Shown here: positions 19,111 to 27,388 of the stretch, piece by piece
Layout: every line of letters starts with the position of its first letter
Position numbering within the stretch: the first letter of the stretch is position 1
Assembly: GCF_002269385.1 (NCBI RefSeq)
Contig: NZ_CP022957.1
Span: 3,711,001 to 3,775,000, forward strand
Source of the DNA: Maribacter cobaltidurans
GTDB lineage: Bacteria > Bacteroidota > Bacteroidia > Flavobacteriales > Flavobacteriaceae
DNA: 64,000 nucleotides
Direction: 5' to 3'
Notes under the pieces: generated by a model
Seen by the model: the letters and a program-made list of their open reading frames with translations, nothing else
What the model was told of the DNA's origin: nothing
The model's database searches: none
Made by a program: the position numbers and the translations under genes

Positions 19111-20565
19111 TTATTCTGGAATAAGCCACCAGAAAGGTTTCATTTTCGCTTTGTAAAGAAAGGCATAGTGCAAGGCCATTTTTAACCAATGCCCAGCCAA
19201 ACCAATTTCACCAAATGTTTTATTTAATTGCCTTCCTTGGGTGTCAGGATACTTTTTATAATCCGGTACAATAGGAAAGGTAGTAATACTGATTCCGCTT
19301 CCTTTGGTCATACCGTATCCCGCAGATGCTATACAGGCAGCACCCATATTACCCATAGACCCTTTGTGATGCAATTCCTTTTTACCGTTTATAGTGTCTA
19401 TGATATTATCTGCAACCAATTTGGCGGTTATACCAGAGGGCATACCGGTTCTTGGTGGGGCAGGGGAGATAGCCGTACCATTTTTACTGACCCTTGGTTT
19501 TGAAATGGCATGCGGAGGAGCAAAGGCAATGCCCGGAGCAAAAATATTCTTATACGATGGGTTTTGATAGGTTTCCGGCCAATCTTGTACACTCCACTCT
19601 TCATAAGGCTTTGGTGTATAATCTGCGTCTACGATCATAAAACCCTTGAAAAGTTTATCGGTGATATCCTTTTCTTCTTTATCAAAGGCTTTAAAACCAT
19701 GCCCAGAAAATGCGGGAATCAACATGGCAAAATCATACGTTTCCGAAAGGTACTCACCATCCAGGTTTTCATAGTAAGCAATGCCGTCTTCAATCTTATT
19801 GACACCGGCCCCAATGATCCATTTAATACCACGGTCCTCAAAGACCATTTCTACCATTTCGCTGGATTTCATGATATTGCTGCCGTAGCTCATGAGCATA
19901 CCATCCATACCAAAATCACCTAATTTAGGTTCGTTGGCAATCCAAACGATTTCTGCCTTATCACGCACATTATGGCGTCTTAGTTCTTGTTCAACATTCA
20001 AAATATATTCAAAGGCTGCCCCTTGGCAGGTAGATTTTGCATGTCCGGTTCCAATTAAGATTTTGGCCTTTTTACCCGCTTTCATTTGTTGTATCAAATC
20101 ATTTAGGGCTTCCCAAGCATGTTCTGCGTGCGAATAGGTACAAACGGAATATGCTTTGTTAGTGCCGGGGTTTAATCCCTCGGTCATATCAAAAGCCAAC
20201 TTTGGACCGGTAGCGTTAATTAAGTAGTCATACGTAACTTTTTCTGTAACTCCCTTTTGTTCGCCCATGACATATTCAATATTTACAAAAGGTTTTTTCG
20301 TTTCCTTGTCACCTTCAGGATAAAAGGTCTTTACTTTAGCTTGTTTATAGCCAATACCTTTTTTCTTATATAGGGGTTCTAGCGGAAATAAAATCTCTTT
20401 AGATTTCATTCTACCGACACCTACCCAAATATTAGATGGTATCCACTGGTAATTACTATTGGGAGATACAACTACGACCTCATGTTTTTTTGATAATTTA
20501 CGGCGAAGATGGGCAGCGGCCACATGACCGGAAATACCAGCACCCAATATGACTATTTTTGACAT
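19111..20565 (-). CDS. Sulfide:quinone oxidoreductase-like flavoprotein (type I-like)
   Basis: A 484-residue FAD protein beginning with the dinucleotide-binding motif VILGAGISGHVAAAHL. The segments CTYSHAEHAWEA (Cys142) and TGHAKSTCQGAAFEY (Cys180) align with the two redox cysteines of bacterial sulfide:quinone oxidoreductases. A third cysteine, Cys411 (MGAACIASAGYG), lies further towards the C-terminus than usual. The C-terminal KMALHYAFLYKAK is amphipathic, as expected for membrane docking. It should oxidise sulfide to polysulfide and pass electrons to quinone. The promoter carries a variant island operator, and cydAB lies just upstream. A different flavocytochrome-like substrate cannot be excluded. 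Confidence 0.83.
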   Translation of the reverse strand: MSKIVILGAGISGHVAAAHLRRKLSKKHEVVVVSPNSNYQWIPSNIWVGVGRMKSKEILFPLEPLYKKKGIGYKQAKVKTFYPEGDKETKKPFVNIEYVMGEQKGVTEKVTYDYLINATGPKLAFDMTEGLNPGTNKAYSVCTYSHAEHAWEALNDLIQQMKAGKKAKILIGTGHAKSTCQGAAFEYILNVEQELRRHNVRDKAEIVWIANEPKLGDFGMDGMLMSYGSNIMKSSEMVEMVFEDRGIKWIIGAGVNKIEDGIAYYENLDGEYLSETYDFAMLIPAFSGHGFKAFDKEEKDITDKLFKGFMIVDADYTPKPYEEWSVQDWPETYQNPSYKNIFAPGIAFAPPHAISKPRVSKNGTAISPAPPRTGMPSGITAKLVADNIIDTINGKKELHHKGSMGNMGAACIASAGYGMTKGSGISITTFPIVPDYKKYPDTQGRQLNKTFGEIGLAGHWLKMALHYAFLYKAKMKPFWWLIPE

Positions 20566-20581
20566 GGTTTTAATTTTAATT

Positions 20582-20625
20582 TAAATGTAAACCCAACCCT
20601 GCTTTCCTACAGCTACTTATGTTAC
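20582..20625 (-). promoter_or_regulatory. Variant operator and promoter of the first SQR gene
   Basis: Half-degenerate palindrome GCTACTTATGTTAC at 20612-20625 (left half deviates from GTAAC). The -7 box TACATTTA at 20582-20589 begins 29.5 bp from the centre, as at the canonical sites, with a 12-nt predicted leader. The conserved spacing is the main support. Confidence 0.6.
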
Positions 20626-20627
20626 AC

Positions 20628-20655
20628 AAAAAAAAGAGCACCAATTTTGATGCTC
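20628..20655 (-). terminator. Terminator after cydB
   Basis: Stem GAGCA/TGCTC (20636-20640 with 20651-20655) followed on the minus strand by eight T residues. It lies just past the cydB stop and beside the SQR promoter. Confidence 0.65.
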
Positions 20656-20681
20656 CCATTGAAACCGTTATGGCTCATACC

Positions 20682-21719
20682 TTAATAACTGGTGTCGTCT
20701 AATTTTACCTTTCCATTAAAAGTTTTGTATAAAAACAAAAAATATCCTGCTAAAAGTGGCGCACCTATCAAAACTATGGTCAACATAATCCCTAATGATT
20801 TTTGGGACGAGGCCGCGTTGTAAATGGTTACGCTATACTCTGGGTCAATCGTTGATGGAATTAGCACGGGATACAGTTGAAATGCTACCAACATGAGTAA
20901 AAATGCCATAATCAACGATGAAAAGACCAAAGCATGAGAATACCTTTTTTTGGAAACCAACCTAGGAACATTGGCAACGGCCAAAAAAGCAAGGACGGGC
21001 AGGACAAAGAACAAAGGTTGTTCTTTAAATTTATCGGTTACGCCATGGATGAATATAAGTGTATACAAAGAGGTCATGGCAAAACTAATGATGAAGAAAA
21101 CCATTCCCTTTTTTAGTAGATAAGATAGTCTGTCATGCAATTTTCCTTCGGTTTTTAATAATAGAAATATAGCTCCTTGGGTCATAAAAATAGACAATGT
21201 CGTTAGGCCAGTCATCAGTGCATAAGGATTTAAAAAAGTAAAAAAGATGCCCCCCTTGTATTCAAAATTATTATGGAGTTCAAATCCCTGTAAAATATTG
21301 CCAAGTACAACACCCAATAGAAATCCTATTAGGGTATTGGATACAAAATAGACGATATCCCACATTTTTCGCCACCATAACATTTCTTCGGAACTTCTAA
21401 ATTTTATGGCTGCTGAACGTAATACGAGCAACATTAAAAACAGCATGAAGGGAATATACATGGCCGATAGCATAGTAGCATACATCACCGGAAAACCGGC
21501 AAAAAGAGCTCCTCCGCCAATTATTAACCAAACCTGATTAGCGTCCCAAAGTGGTCCAATAGCGTTTATCGCTATACGTCTACTCAAATCTTTCCTAAAA
21601 AATAAATGCCATGCCCCTGCGCCATAATCGAAGCCTTCTAAAATTGCATAACCGGAAAATAACAACCCTACCACTAAATACCATAGCGTTGGGTAATCTA
21701 TACCTAGAAATGTTTCCAT
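20682..21719 (-). CDS. cydB: Cytochrome bd ubiquinol oxidase subunit II
   Basis: A 345-residue polytopic membrane protein. The N-terminal LWYLVVGLLFSGYAILEGFDYGAGA is the CydB signature, followed by about eight transmembrane helices (WDANQVWLIIGGGALFAGFP is conserved). It pairs with CydA, encoded 10 nt upstream, to form a quinol oxidase that reduces oxygen to water without proton pumping. Bd oxidases keep working in sulfide, which blocks haem-copper oxidases; this fits the neighbouring sulfide oxidation genes. Confidence 0.96.
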   Translation of the reverse strand: METFLGIDYPTLWYLVVGLLFSGYAILEGFDYGAGAWHLFFRKDLSRRIAINAIGPLWDANQVWLIIGGGALFAGFPVMYATMLSAMYIPFMLFLMLLVLRSAAIKFRSSEEMLWWRKMWDIVYFVSNTLIGFLLGVVLGNILQGFELHNNFEYKGGIFFTFLNPYALMTGLTTLSIFMTQGAIFLLLKTEGKLHDRLSYLLKKGMVFFIISFAMTSLYTLIFIHGVTDKFKEQPLFFVLPVLAFLAVANVPRLVSKKRYSHALVFSSLIMAFLLMLVAFQLYPVLIPSTIDPEYSVTIYNAASSQKSLGIMLTIVLIGAPLLAGYFLFLYKTFNGKVKLDDTSY

Positions 21720-21729
21720 AACTTTTCGC

Positions 21730-23085
21730 TTATACGTGTTTCAAGAATTCGTTTGGATTTTGAGCTTCGGTATACGGACCATGTTTAATCTTTTTGTTGA
21801 GGGAATATATAAACAGCAAGAATAAGATGGTATATACCACCAGGAATAAAATCAGGGAGAATAGGATTTGATTTGACGAAACTTCCTGTGAAAACGCTTC
21901 ACTAGTTTTTAAATGACCATATACAACCCAGGGTTGTCTCCCCATTTCAGCTGTAAACCAACCCACTTGATTGGCTATTTGGGGTAAAATGGCCGAAAAA
22001 ATGAATATGCGCAATACCCACTTCTTGTCAAAAAGTTTTCCTCTCCACCAAAGGTAACAGGCGTAGAGGGTCAAAGCAATTAAAAACATTCCTATGGAAA
22101 TCATGATATGGTAAAACTGAAACACAGCATTGACCTGTGGTGGAATTTCATCCTTTGGGAAAGCGTTCAAACCCGGTATTGCTTCATTAAAGTCCTGATG
22201 TACCAAAAAGGACAAGCCCCCAGGTAAACCTATTCCCGTTACTTCTTGGGTTTCATTATCTACCCACCCGAGTAGATATAAATCAGCAGGAGCGGATTTT
22301 TCATAATGACCCTCCATGGCGGCTAATTTTGCAGGCTGATTCACAGATACACCATCTGCAGAACTATGCCCTGAAAGCAATTGCGTTAAAGAAATAATTG
22401 TTGCTACGGAAAGGGCAATCTTAAAGGCCTTCTTTGAAATGACAATATATCTGCCTTTATAAAGGTAATAGGCATGTACGCTCAGCACCAAAAAAGCCCC
22501 TGCTAAAAAAGCCCCTTGCCAAGTATGTATAATACGGTCAACACTTGAAGGATTCAAGACCATGGCCCAAAAATCCGTAACTTCGGCCCTGGCATTTAAG
22601 CCTTCTCCTACGATATGATATCCTGCAGGGGTTTGTTGCCAACTATTGGCAACAACGATCCATACCGCAGAAAACATGGAACCTAAAAAAACACCAAGTG
22701 CAGAGATGAAATGCACTCTTGGTGATACACGGTTCCAACCAAAAAGCAAAATTCCTAAAAAAGTGCTCTCCAAACCAAAGGCGAACAAACCTTCAGCGGC
22801 CAGTGCACTTCCAAAAATATCCCCCACATATTTAGAATAGACCGCCCAGTTGGTGCCAAATTCAAACTCCATTATAATTCCGGTAGCAACACCAATACCA
22901 AAGGTTATGGCAAATATCTTTAACCAAAAACGGGTTAAAATCTCGTACTCTTTTTTACCTGTTTTTAAATATAACCCTTCCATGATTACCATAATCAAAC
23001 CAATGCCAATGCTCAATGGCGGGTATATATAGTGAAATGCTACAGTAAAAGCGAATTGGATCCGGGCAAGAATTTCTACATCCAT
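21730..23085 (-). CDS. cydA: Cytochrome bd ubiquinol oxidase subunit I
   Basis: A 451-residue membrane subunit carrying the haems. It opens MDVEILARIQFAFTVAFHYIYPPLSIG with the haem-ligand histidine region, has the quinol-site GWFTAEMGRQPWVVYG motif, and about nine helices. At 451 residues it lacks the long Q-loop insert of the E. coli enzyme (522), so it belongs to the short-loop group. It starts the cydAB operon and has an island-type operator 50 bp upstream. No small CydX gene was seen after cydB. Confidence 0.96.
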   Translation of the reverse strand: MDVEILARIQFAFTVAFHYIYPPLSIGIGLIMVIMEGLYLKTGKKEYEILTRFWLKIFAITFGIGVATGIIMEFEFGTNWAVYSKYVGDIFGSALAAEGLFAFGLESTFLGILLFGWNRVSPRVHFISALGVFLGSMFSAVWIVVANSWQQTPAGYHIVGEGLNARAEVTDFWAMVLNPSSVDRIIHTWQGAFLAGAFLVLSVHAYYLYKGRYIVISKKAFKIALSVATIISLTQLLSGHSSADGVSVNQPAKLAAMEGHYEKSAPADLYLLGWVDNETQEVTGIGLPGGLSFLVHQDFNEAIPGLNAFPKDEIPPQVNAVFQFYHIMISIGMFLIALTLYACYLWWRGKLFDKKWVLRIFIFSAILPQIANQVGWFTAEMGRQPWVVYGHLKTSEAFSQEVSSNQILFSLILFLVVYTILFLLFIYSLNKKIKHGPYTEAQNPNEFLKHV

Positions 23086-23098
23086 AAGGCAATTTTTA

Positions 23099-23142
23099 CA
23101 AATGTATAGGACTAAATTAAAATTTAATGTAACAAGGGTAAC
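23099..23142 (-). promoter_or_regulatory. Crp/Fnr-type operator and promoter of cydAB
   Basis: GTAACAAGGGTAAC at 23129-23142 (right half GTAAC in place of GTTAC) with an exact -7 box TACATTTG at 23099-23106, 29.5 bp from the centre; predicted leader about 9 nt. It is back to back with, but separate from, the operator for the forward gene at 23253. Confidence 0.7.
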
Positions 23143-23204
23143 TTATGCGGTTTTTATTTTAGAAAATGGACATCCACAATTTTTTGAAACCAATTTGTTT
23201 TAAT

Positions 23205-23248
23205 GTGACCAAAGTCACTTTATAATTTTGTTGAGCATCTTAAATTTA
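23205..23248 (+). promoter_or_regulatory. Operator and promoter of the small Cys protein-copper receptor pair
   Basis: Perfect palindrome GTGACCAAAGTCAC at 23205-23218, a GTGAC variant of the island motif. The box TAAATTTA at 23241-23248 begins 29.5 bp from the centre. The predicted transcript start (about 23253) coincides with the GTG of the next gene, so the mRNA may be leaderless. Confidence 0.65.
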
Positions 23249-23252
23249 CGGT

Positions 23253-23630
23253 GTGAAAACAAGAAGTCTTTTCATTTGTGCTTTTTTCTTGGTAATTACC
23301 ATGGCCAGTAGCCTTAAAATTGCCGGCACAATGGGATATTATGCATTGTTCACCGAAGACTTTGTAGAACGGTTTTGTGAGAATAAAACGAGACCGGAGG
23401 TGCAATGTAATGGTAAGTGTGTACTGTCCAAAATGTTGGCAAAAAAGGAACAGGAAGAACGTAAGCCTTTTAATTTGGATTGGCTAAGGACGGAGACCAT
23501 TCTTTTTTTGGATACCATAGATTCCGTAAGTTTTGAAACATTCCCAATTTCTAAAATAAAACGTTTTCTTCATTCAGATTTTTACAGATTCCATTTCATC
23601 AAAAAAATAATTATACCGCCCAAACAATAG
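23253..23630 (+). CDS. Small exported protein with a CNGKC motif, upstream of the copper receptor
   Basis: A 125-residue protein starting at GTG (MKTRSLFICAFFLVIT), with a signal peptide or single membrane anchor at the N-terminus. The conserved part is FCENKTRPEVQCNGKCVLSK, three cysteines that could hold a metal; a hydrophilic lysine-rich region follows. Small proteins of this kind precede TonB-dependent receptors in many flavobacteria; the family has no established function known to me. An ATG at 23301 would remove much of the signal peptide. It lies 79 bp upstream of the OprC-like receptor and probably shares its promoter, suggesting a role in copper binding or delivery. Confidence 0.75.
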   Translation: MKTRSLFICAFFLVITMASSLKIAGTMGYYALFTEDFVERFCENKTRPEVQCNGKCVLSKMLAKKEQEERKPFNLDWLRTETILFLDTIDSVSFETFPISKIKRFLHSDFYRFHFIKKIIIPPKQ

Positions 23631-23709
23631 GGTTTTGCTCCATTTCAAATTACTGAGGTGCTTTTGGTACCTACAGTAAACATCCTATGTATAATTATAA
23701 AGATTAAAA

Positions 23710-26007
23710 ATGAATCTAAAGTATTTTGGGTTACTTGGGGCGTTGCTTCTGGTCAACCTTGCTCATGCACAAAATTTTAAAGGAAAAATAGTATCCGAAA
23801 TAAAGAACGAAGGCTTGTCCGGTGCCCATATTCAGGTTAAGGGTGGTTCACCTACCTTCACGGATTCTCAAGGCAACTTTGAACTTCAAATCAATGAAAG
23901 CGGGCAGTTGTTGAAGGTATCCTTCATGGGGTTCGAGACCAAGGAACTGCTGGTATATCCTTCCTCGGAAACTACGATTATCTCCTTGAAGGAGTCACCT
24001 ATTCCTATTCAGGGAGTTCTGGTTACGGGTCAGTTCAAGGACGATCCTGTTCTTACTATGGAAACCAATGATTATGTGAAGAAAATCGTTCAACCTAGGA
24101 ATGTGGCCGACCTTTTTCAAGATATCAATGGATTTTCATTAATAAAAAGAGGCAACTATGCCATTGACCCTAGTTTTAGGGCTTCGCAGTACGAGCAATT
24201 AAATGTTCAGTTCGATGGGGGTATCAAAGTAATGCATGCCTGTCCCAATAGAATGGACCCTATTACCACGCACGTCAATCCGGAAGAGATAGAAAAGATT
24301 GAAATCATTAAAGGTCCATATACGGTGCGATATGGGGCTACTTTTGGAGGTATTGTCAATATGGTTACCCAAAAACCTTTGGACGGCGAATATGGCCTTA
24401 GTGGGCATGTAAATGCAGGGTATGAAAGTAATGGCAACTCAATGGTCTCCTCTGCCCAAGTCCAACAGGCTACTTCCAAATATGATATCAGAGGAACTTT
24501 CGGGTTTAGGGATTTTGGAAATTATAAAGATGGTGACGGAACGGAAATACCCTCCTCTTTTAGAAGTCTGGAATACGGTGCAAGAGCGGGTTATAATTTT
24601 AGTGGGAACCAAAGGTTACAGGCCAATTGGCGGCAATCCTATGGAAGGGATGTTTTGCATGCCGGCCTTCCCATGGATACCAATGAGGATAATAGCAGTA
24701 TGTTGTCCCTGGATTATAGGTTGGCAGGACTTCAAGGTCTGGTAAAAAATATCACGGCCAAGGCGTATTATAGCTACGTGGATCATGTGATGTCCAATAC
24801 CAAAAGACCTACATTTATGATGACGGAAGCCATTTCTGAAATTGATGCAACCACGGCAGGAGGAAAGCTGGAGCTCAAGTTAACGCCAAATGATAAACTT
24901 TCTGTTTATTCAGGGTTGGACTTTTTGAATATTGCTAGGGATGGGGTCCGTACACGGCTGGTTAAAAGAAATATGATGGGACCGTTACCTACTCCAATCG
25001 AATTCGTGGATAAAGTATGGCAAGACTCCTATATCAACGACCTCGGTATTTTTGTAGAAACGAAATACCCCTTAAGCCCAAAGACGCTTTGGACATCTGG
25101 TATACGTTACGATAATGTGACTTCGGAAATTAAAGATCCAGCGGATGATTTTCTGGCCTTATATCCAGATCTGGAAAAACGCACGGAGCATAACATAAGT
25201 GCAACAACTTCCATAAAATATGCGCCTTCAACAGAATTTATAATGGAAGTAGCCTATGGTAGGGGAGTTAGGTCCGCAAATATGATTGAGCGCGTAATAA
25301 ATCATTTTACAGTAGGGCAGGATCCTTATGAATATATAGGAAACCCTAATTTAAAGGCTGAGGTTAACAATCAGTTTGAAATTGGGTTTAAGGGAAGAAT
25401 AGCTTTATCGGATGTCAATAGCACCCGTTTCAACTATAGTACGTCATTCTATTACTCACTGTATGAGAACTATATCGTTCCGGTCATCGATGAATCCTTG
25501 ACCAGAAAGTACATGCCAGCGAATGAACCGGTAAACCCCAAGGTCTTCCAAAATTTGGATGAATCCTATAAAACCGGGTTTGAAGTGATGGCGGGATTTG
25601 ATTTTTGGAATGGTTTTACTTTCAATACGGAATTGGCCTATGTGTATGCCAAGAACAAAGATTTGAACGAATCCTTGCCTCTGGTACCCCCATTGATGAG
25701 CAGGTTTAAACTGGGTTACGAAGCGGAGAAATTTTGGGTAAATGCCAATTATACCATTACCTCCAAGCAAGAAAATATTGCACCCTCCTTTGGAGAGCAA
25801 GTAACGCCGGGTTATGAAGTAATGGATGTTCGTCTAGGCGTAAACCTGATCAAGAATGTTTCATTAGGAGTGGCGGTTTTGAATTTGTTTGATGTTACCT
25901 ATAACAATCACTTAAACTTCGCTTTTAACAATCAGGCTAATTTTAGTAGAACCCCTATTAACGACCCGGGAAGAAATTTTTCCGCTTTTATGCAGTATAA
26001 ATTTTAG
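23710..26007 (+). CDS. TonB-dependent receptor, OprC-like copper transporter
   Basis: A 765-residue outer membrane receptor. It has a signal peptide (ending LAHAQ), a carboxypeptidase-like domain (about 22-95), a plug domain (about 110-225) and a 22-strand barrel ending in F. The plug has HACPNRMDP with Cys178-x3-Met182, and the barrel has DHVMS with His359-x-Met361. These match in order and spacing the CxxxM-HxM copper site of Pseudomonas OprC (Cys143, Met147, His323, Met325). Import of copper, needed for cuproenzymes, is therefore likely. It is probably co-transcribed with the preceding small Cys protein under the island regulator. Confidence 0.9.
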   Translation: MNLKYFGLLGALLLVNLAHAQNFKGKIVSEIKNEGLSGAHIQVKGGSPTFTDSQGNFELQINESGQLLKVSFMGFETKELLVYPSSETTIISLKESPIPIQGVLVTGQFKDDPVLTMETNDYVKKIVQPRNVADLFQDINGFSLIKRGNYAIDPSFRASQYEQLNVQFDGGIKVMHACPNRMDPITTHVNPEEIEKIEIIKGPYTVRYGATFGGIVNMVTQKPLDGEYGLSGHVNAGYESNGNSMVSSAQVQQATSKYDIRGTFGFRDFGNYKDGDGTEIPSSFRSLEYGARAGYNFSGNQRLQANWRQSYGRDVLHAGLPMDTNEDNSSMLSLDYRLAGLQGLVKNITAKAYYSYVDHVMSNTKRPTFMMTEAISEIDATTAGGKLELKLTPNDKLSVYSGLDFLNIARDGVRTRLVKRNMMGPLPTPIEFVDKVWQDSYINDLGIFVETKYPLSPKTLWTSGIRYDNVTSEIKDPADDFLALYPDLEKRTEHNISATTSIKYAPSTEFIMEVAYGRGVRSANMIERVINHFTVGQDPYEYIGNPNLKAEVNNQFEIGFKGRIALSDVNSTRFNYSTSFYYSLYENYIVPVIDESLTRKYMPANEPVNPKVFQNLDESYKTGFEVMAGFDFWNGFTFNTELAYVYAKNKDLNESLPLVPPLMSRFKLGYEAEKFWVNANYTITSKQENIAPSFGEQVTPGYEVMDVRLGVNLIKNVSLGVAVLNLFDVTYNNHLNFAFNNQANFSRTPINDPGRNFSAFMQYKF

Positions 26008-26046
26008 GTATTAACTTTTGTATGGCTTTTTATTTAAAGCTATTGT

Positions 26047-26078
26047 AAAAAGGGGACGATTTGATCAGTCCCCTTTTT
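26047..26078. terminator. Bidirectional terminator between convergent genes
   Basis: A perfect stem AAAAAGGGGAC/GTCCCCTTTTT around a 10-nt loop serves both the receptor gene (plus) and the methyltransferase gene (minus). The methyltransferase TGA (26065-26067) lies in the loop. Confidence 0.9.
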
Positions 26079-26661
26079 TACCTATAAACCGGATTACTGA
26101 AGCTTCGCCTACATGGTAGTGTCCTTCTGTCAATACGATATTTAACTCTTCTAAATAGGTAAATTGAATGCCTTTGAATTCCGTTTTAATTTCCTCTATG
26201 GAAAAAAGCATATCCACGTTTTTAGGTCCTCCCGAGGGTTTACCCATCTGTGATTTTGAAAAGGCCTCAAAAATGATGGTTCCCCCTGGCTTTAGAAATG
26301 AGATAAGATGCTTATGTGCCCTTGCCCTAATTTCCTTGGGAAAGTGGACGTAGCTAAAGCCTAGAACATCAAAACATGTTTCCGTGGTATATTCCAATAT
26401 ATCGGTTACCTGATAGTCAAGATCAAAACCATAGGCTTTAATAAGCCCTTCCGCTTTCTTTTGAGCAGATTCACTATAATCGAAACAACTTACTTCCCAG
26501 CCTTTTTGTAATGCGTAAAGCGCATTTCTACCTTCACCTTCTGCAGGCAGTAAAAGAGTACCTGGTTCCAAAAGGTCCAATCGCTTCTTAAGGAATTCGT
26601 TCGGTTGTTTGCCATAAGCGAATTCTTCCTCGGCATATCTTTGGTTCCAAAAATCCTTCAT
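26065..26661 (-). CDS. Class I SAM-dependent methyltransferase
   Basis: A 198-residue soluble enzyme. Motif I is LLLPAEGEGRNALYALQKGW, followed by VSCFDYSESAQKKAE (acidic ribose-binding region) and DVLGFSYVHFPKEIR. It resembles TehB/thiopurine methyltransferase-like small enzymes, which can methylate thiols, selenium or tellurium species. The substrate cannot be told from sequence. It lies 10 nt downstream of the DsrE gene in a two-gene operon that diverges from tsdA, so a sulfur-linked substrate is possible. Confidence 0.82.
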   Translation of the reverse strand: MKDFWNQRYAEEEFAYGKQPNEFLKKRLDLLEPGTLLLPAEGEGRNALYALQKGWEVSCFDYSESAQKKAEGLIKAYGFDLDYQVTDILEYTTETCFDVLGFSYVHFPKEIRARAHKHLISFLKPGGTIIFEAFSKSQMGKPSGGPKNVDMLFSIEEIKTEFKGIQFTYLEELNIVLTEGHYHVGEASVIRFIGKKGD

Positions 26662-26671
26662 TAAGAAAAAC

Positions 26672-27199
26672 CTATGGCATTAGGGCATACCCTTTCAACT
26701 GATAGTTGGATAAGACGGTCATGGCAGACAACGCCAATTCCGTATTGGGATTTAGGTCCTCAGCTGTAATATTCCGCGCAGCGGTGGCCTGGGAGCAGAC
26801 ATAGAGCTCCACTCCATAATCTTTCAAGAGACCCAGTAACTCCGTATTGGGATTGACCTTATCGTACTTTTCTTTATGTTTGGTGTCGCTCAATGTGGCA
26901 AAGGTAGCACCCCCATGAATGGCGGCTACAATATGTACCTTATCAGAAGGAACACCGGATGAACCTAGCATGTTTATAAGTCGGGCAATTTTCCACAAAC
27001 CTTTATTAACACCGTCCATTTCGGACTCGCTGGTGATATCAAAAACCAATTTGTATTCCAAGGAGGCGTCAGGTTGAACCGCTACATCCTTAAAACTTTT
27101 AATTTTACCATACCCTGTTATTATAGGAGTTTCCCAGTCTTGTGCCATGGAAAAACCCATACATAATAAAGAAACTAATACGCTGATTCCAAATTTCAT
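26672..27199 (-). CDS. Periplasmic DsrE/DsrF-like protein
   Basis: A 175-residue protein with a signal peptide ending near GFSMAQ, then a DsrE-like Rossmann fold. The single late cysteine, Cys135 in ELYVCSQATAARN, is at the position where DsrE-family sulfurtransferases carry sulfane sulfur. It is exported, unlike classical DsrE. Likely a periplasmic sulfur carrier or binding protein. Its predicted promoter shares the symmetric operator at 27316-27329 with the divergent thiosulfate dehydrogenase gene. Confidence 0.82.
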   Translation of the reverse strand: MKFGISVLVSLLCMGFSMAQDWETPIITGYGKIKSFKDVAVQPDASLEYKLVFDITSESEMDGVNKGLWKIARLINMLGSSGVPSDKVHIVAAIHGGATFATLSDTKHKEKYDKVNPNTELLGLLKDYGVELYVCSQATAARNITAEDLNPNTELALSAMTVLSNYQLKGYALMP

Positions 27200-27285
27200 G
27201 TGTCCTTAAGTTTTATAGAATTAATCTAAATGTGATTGGGATGTATATTTGATTTTCCACCCCAATAATTTTTCAAGTAAGTTTA

Positions 27286-27359
27286 CGAAAATATACTTTC
27301 ATTTTAGGTTTATTTGTAACAATTGTTACTGTATGGCATAGGCCCGAATAGTATTTTCG
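27286..27359. promoter_or_regulatory. Bidirectional operator between dsrE-like and tsdA-like genes
   Basis: Palindrome GTAACAATTGTTAC at 27316-27329 is fully symmetric. A -7 box TATTTTCG lies on each strand, at 27352-27359 (plus) and 27286-27293 (minus), each beginning exactly 29.5 bp from the centre. Predicted starts are near 27364 (25-nt leader to tsdA) and 27281 (about 82-nt leader to dsrE). Confidence 0.75.
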
Positions 27360-27388
27360 TTGGTCTTTTAAGGTTTGGGAACTGGGTT

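Noticed and set aside
27323..27388. TTG start giving 22 extra N-terminal residues to the TsdA-like protein
   Set aside because: The TTG lies inside the operator palindrome and upstream of the predicted transcript start; the ATG at 27389 gives a clean membrane anchor.
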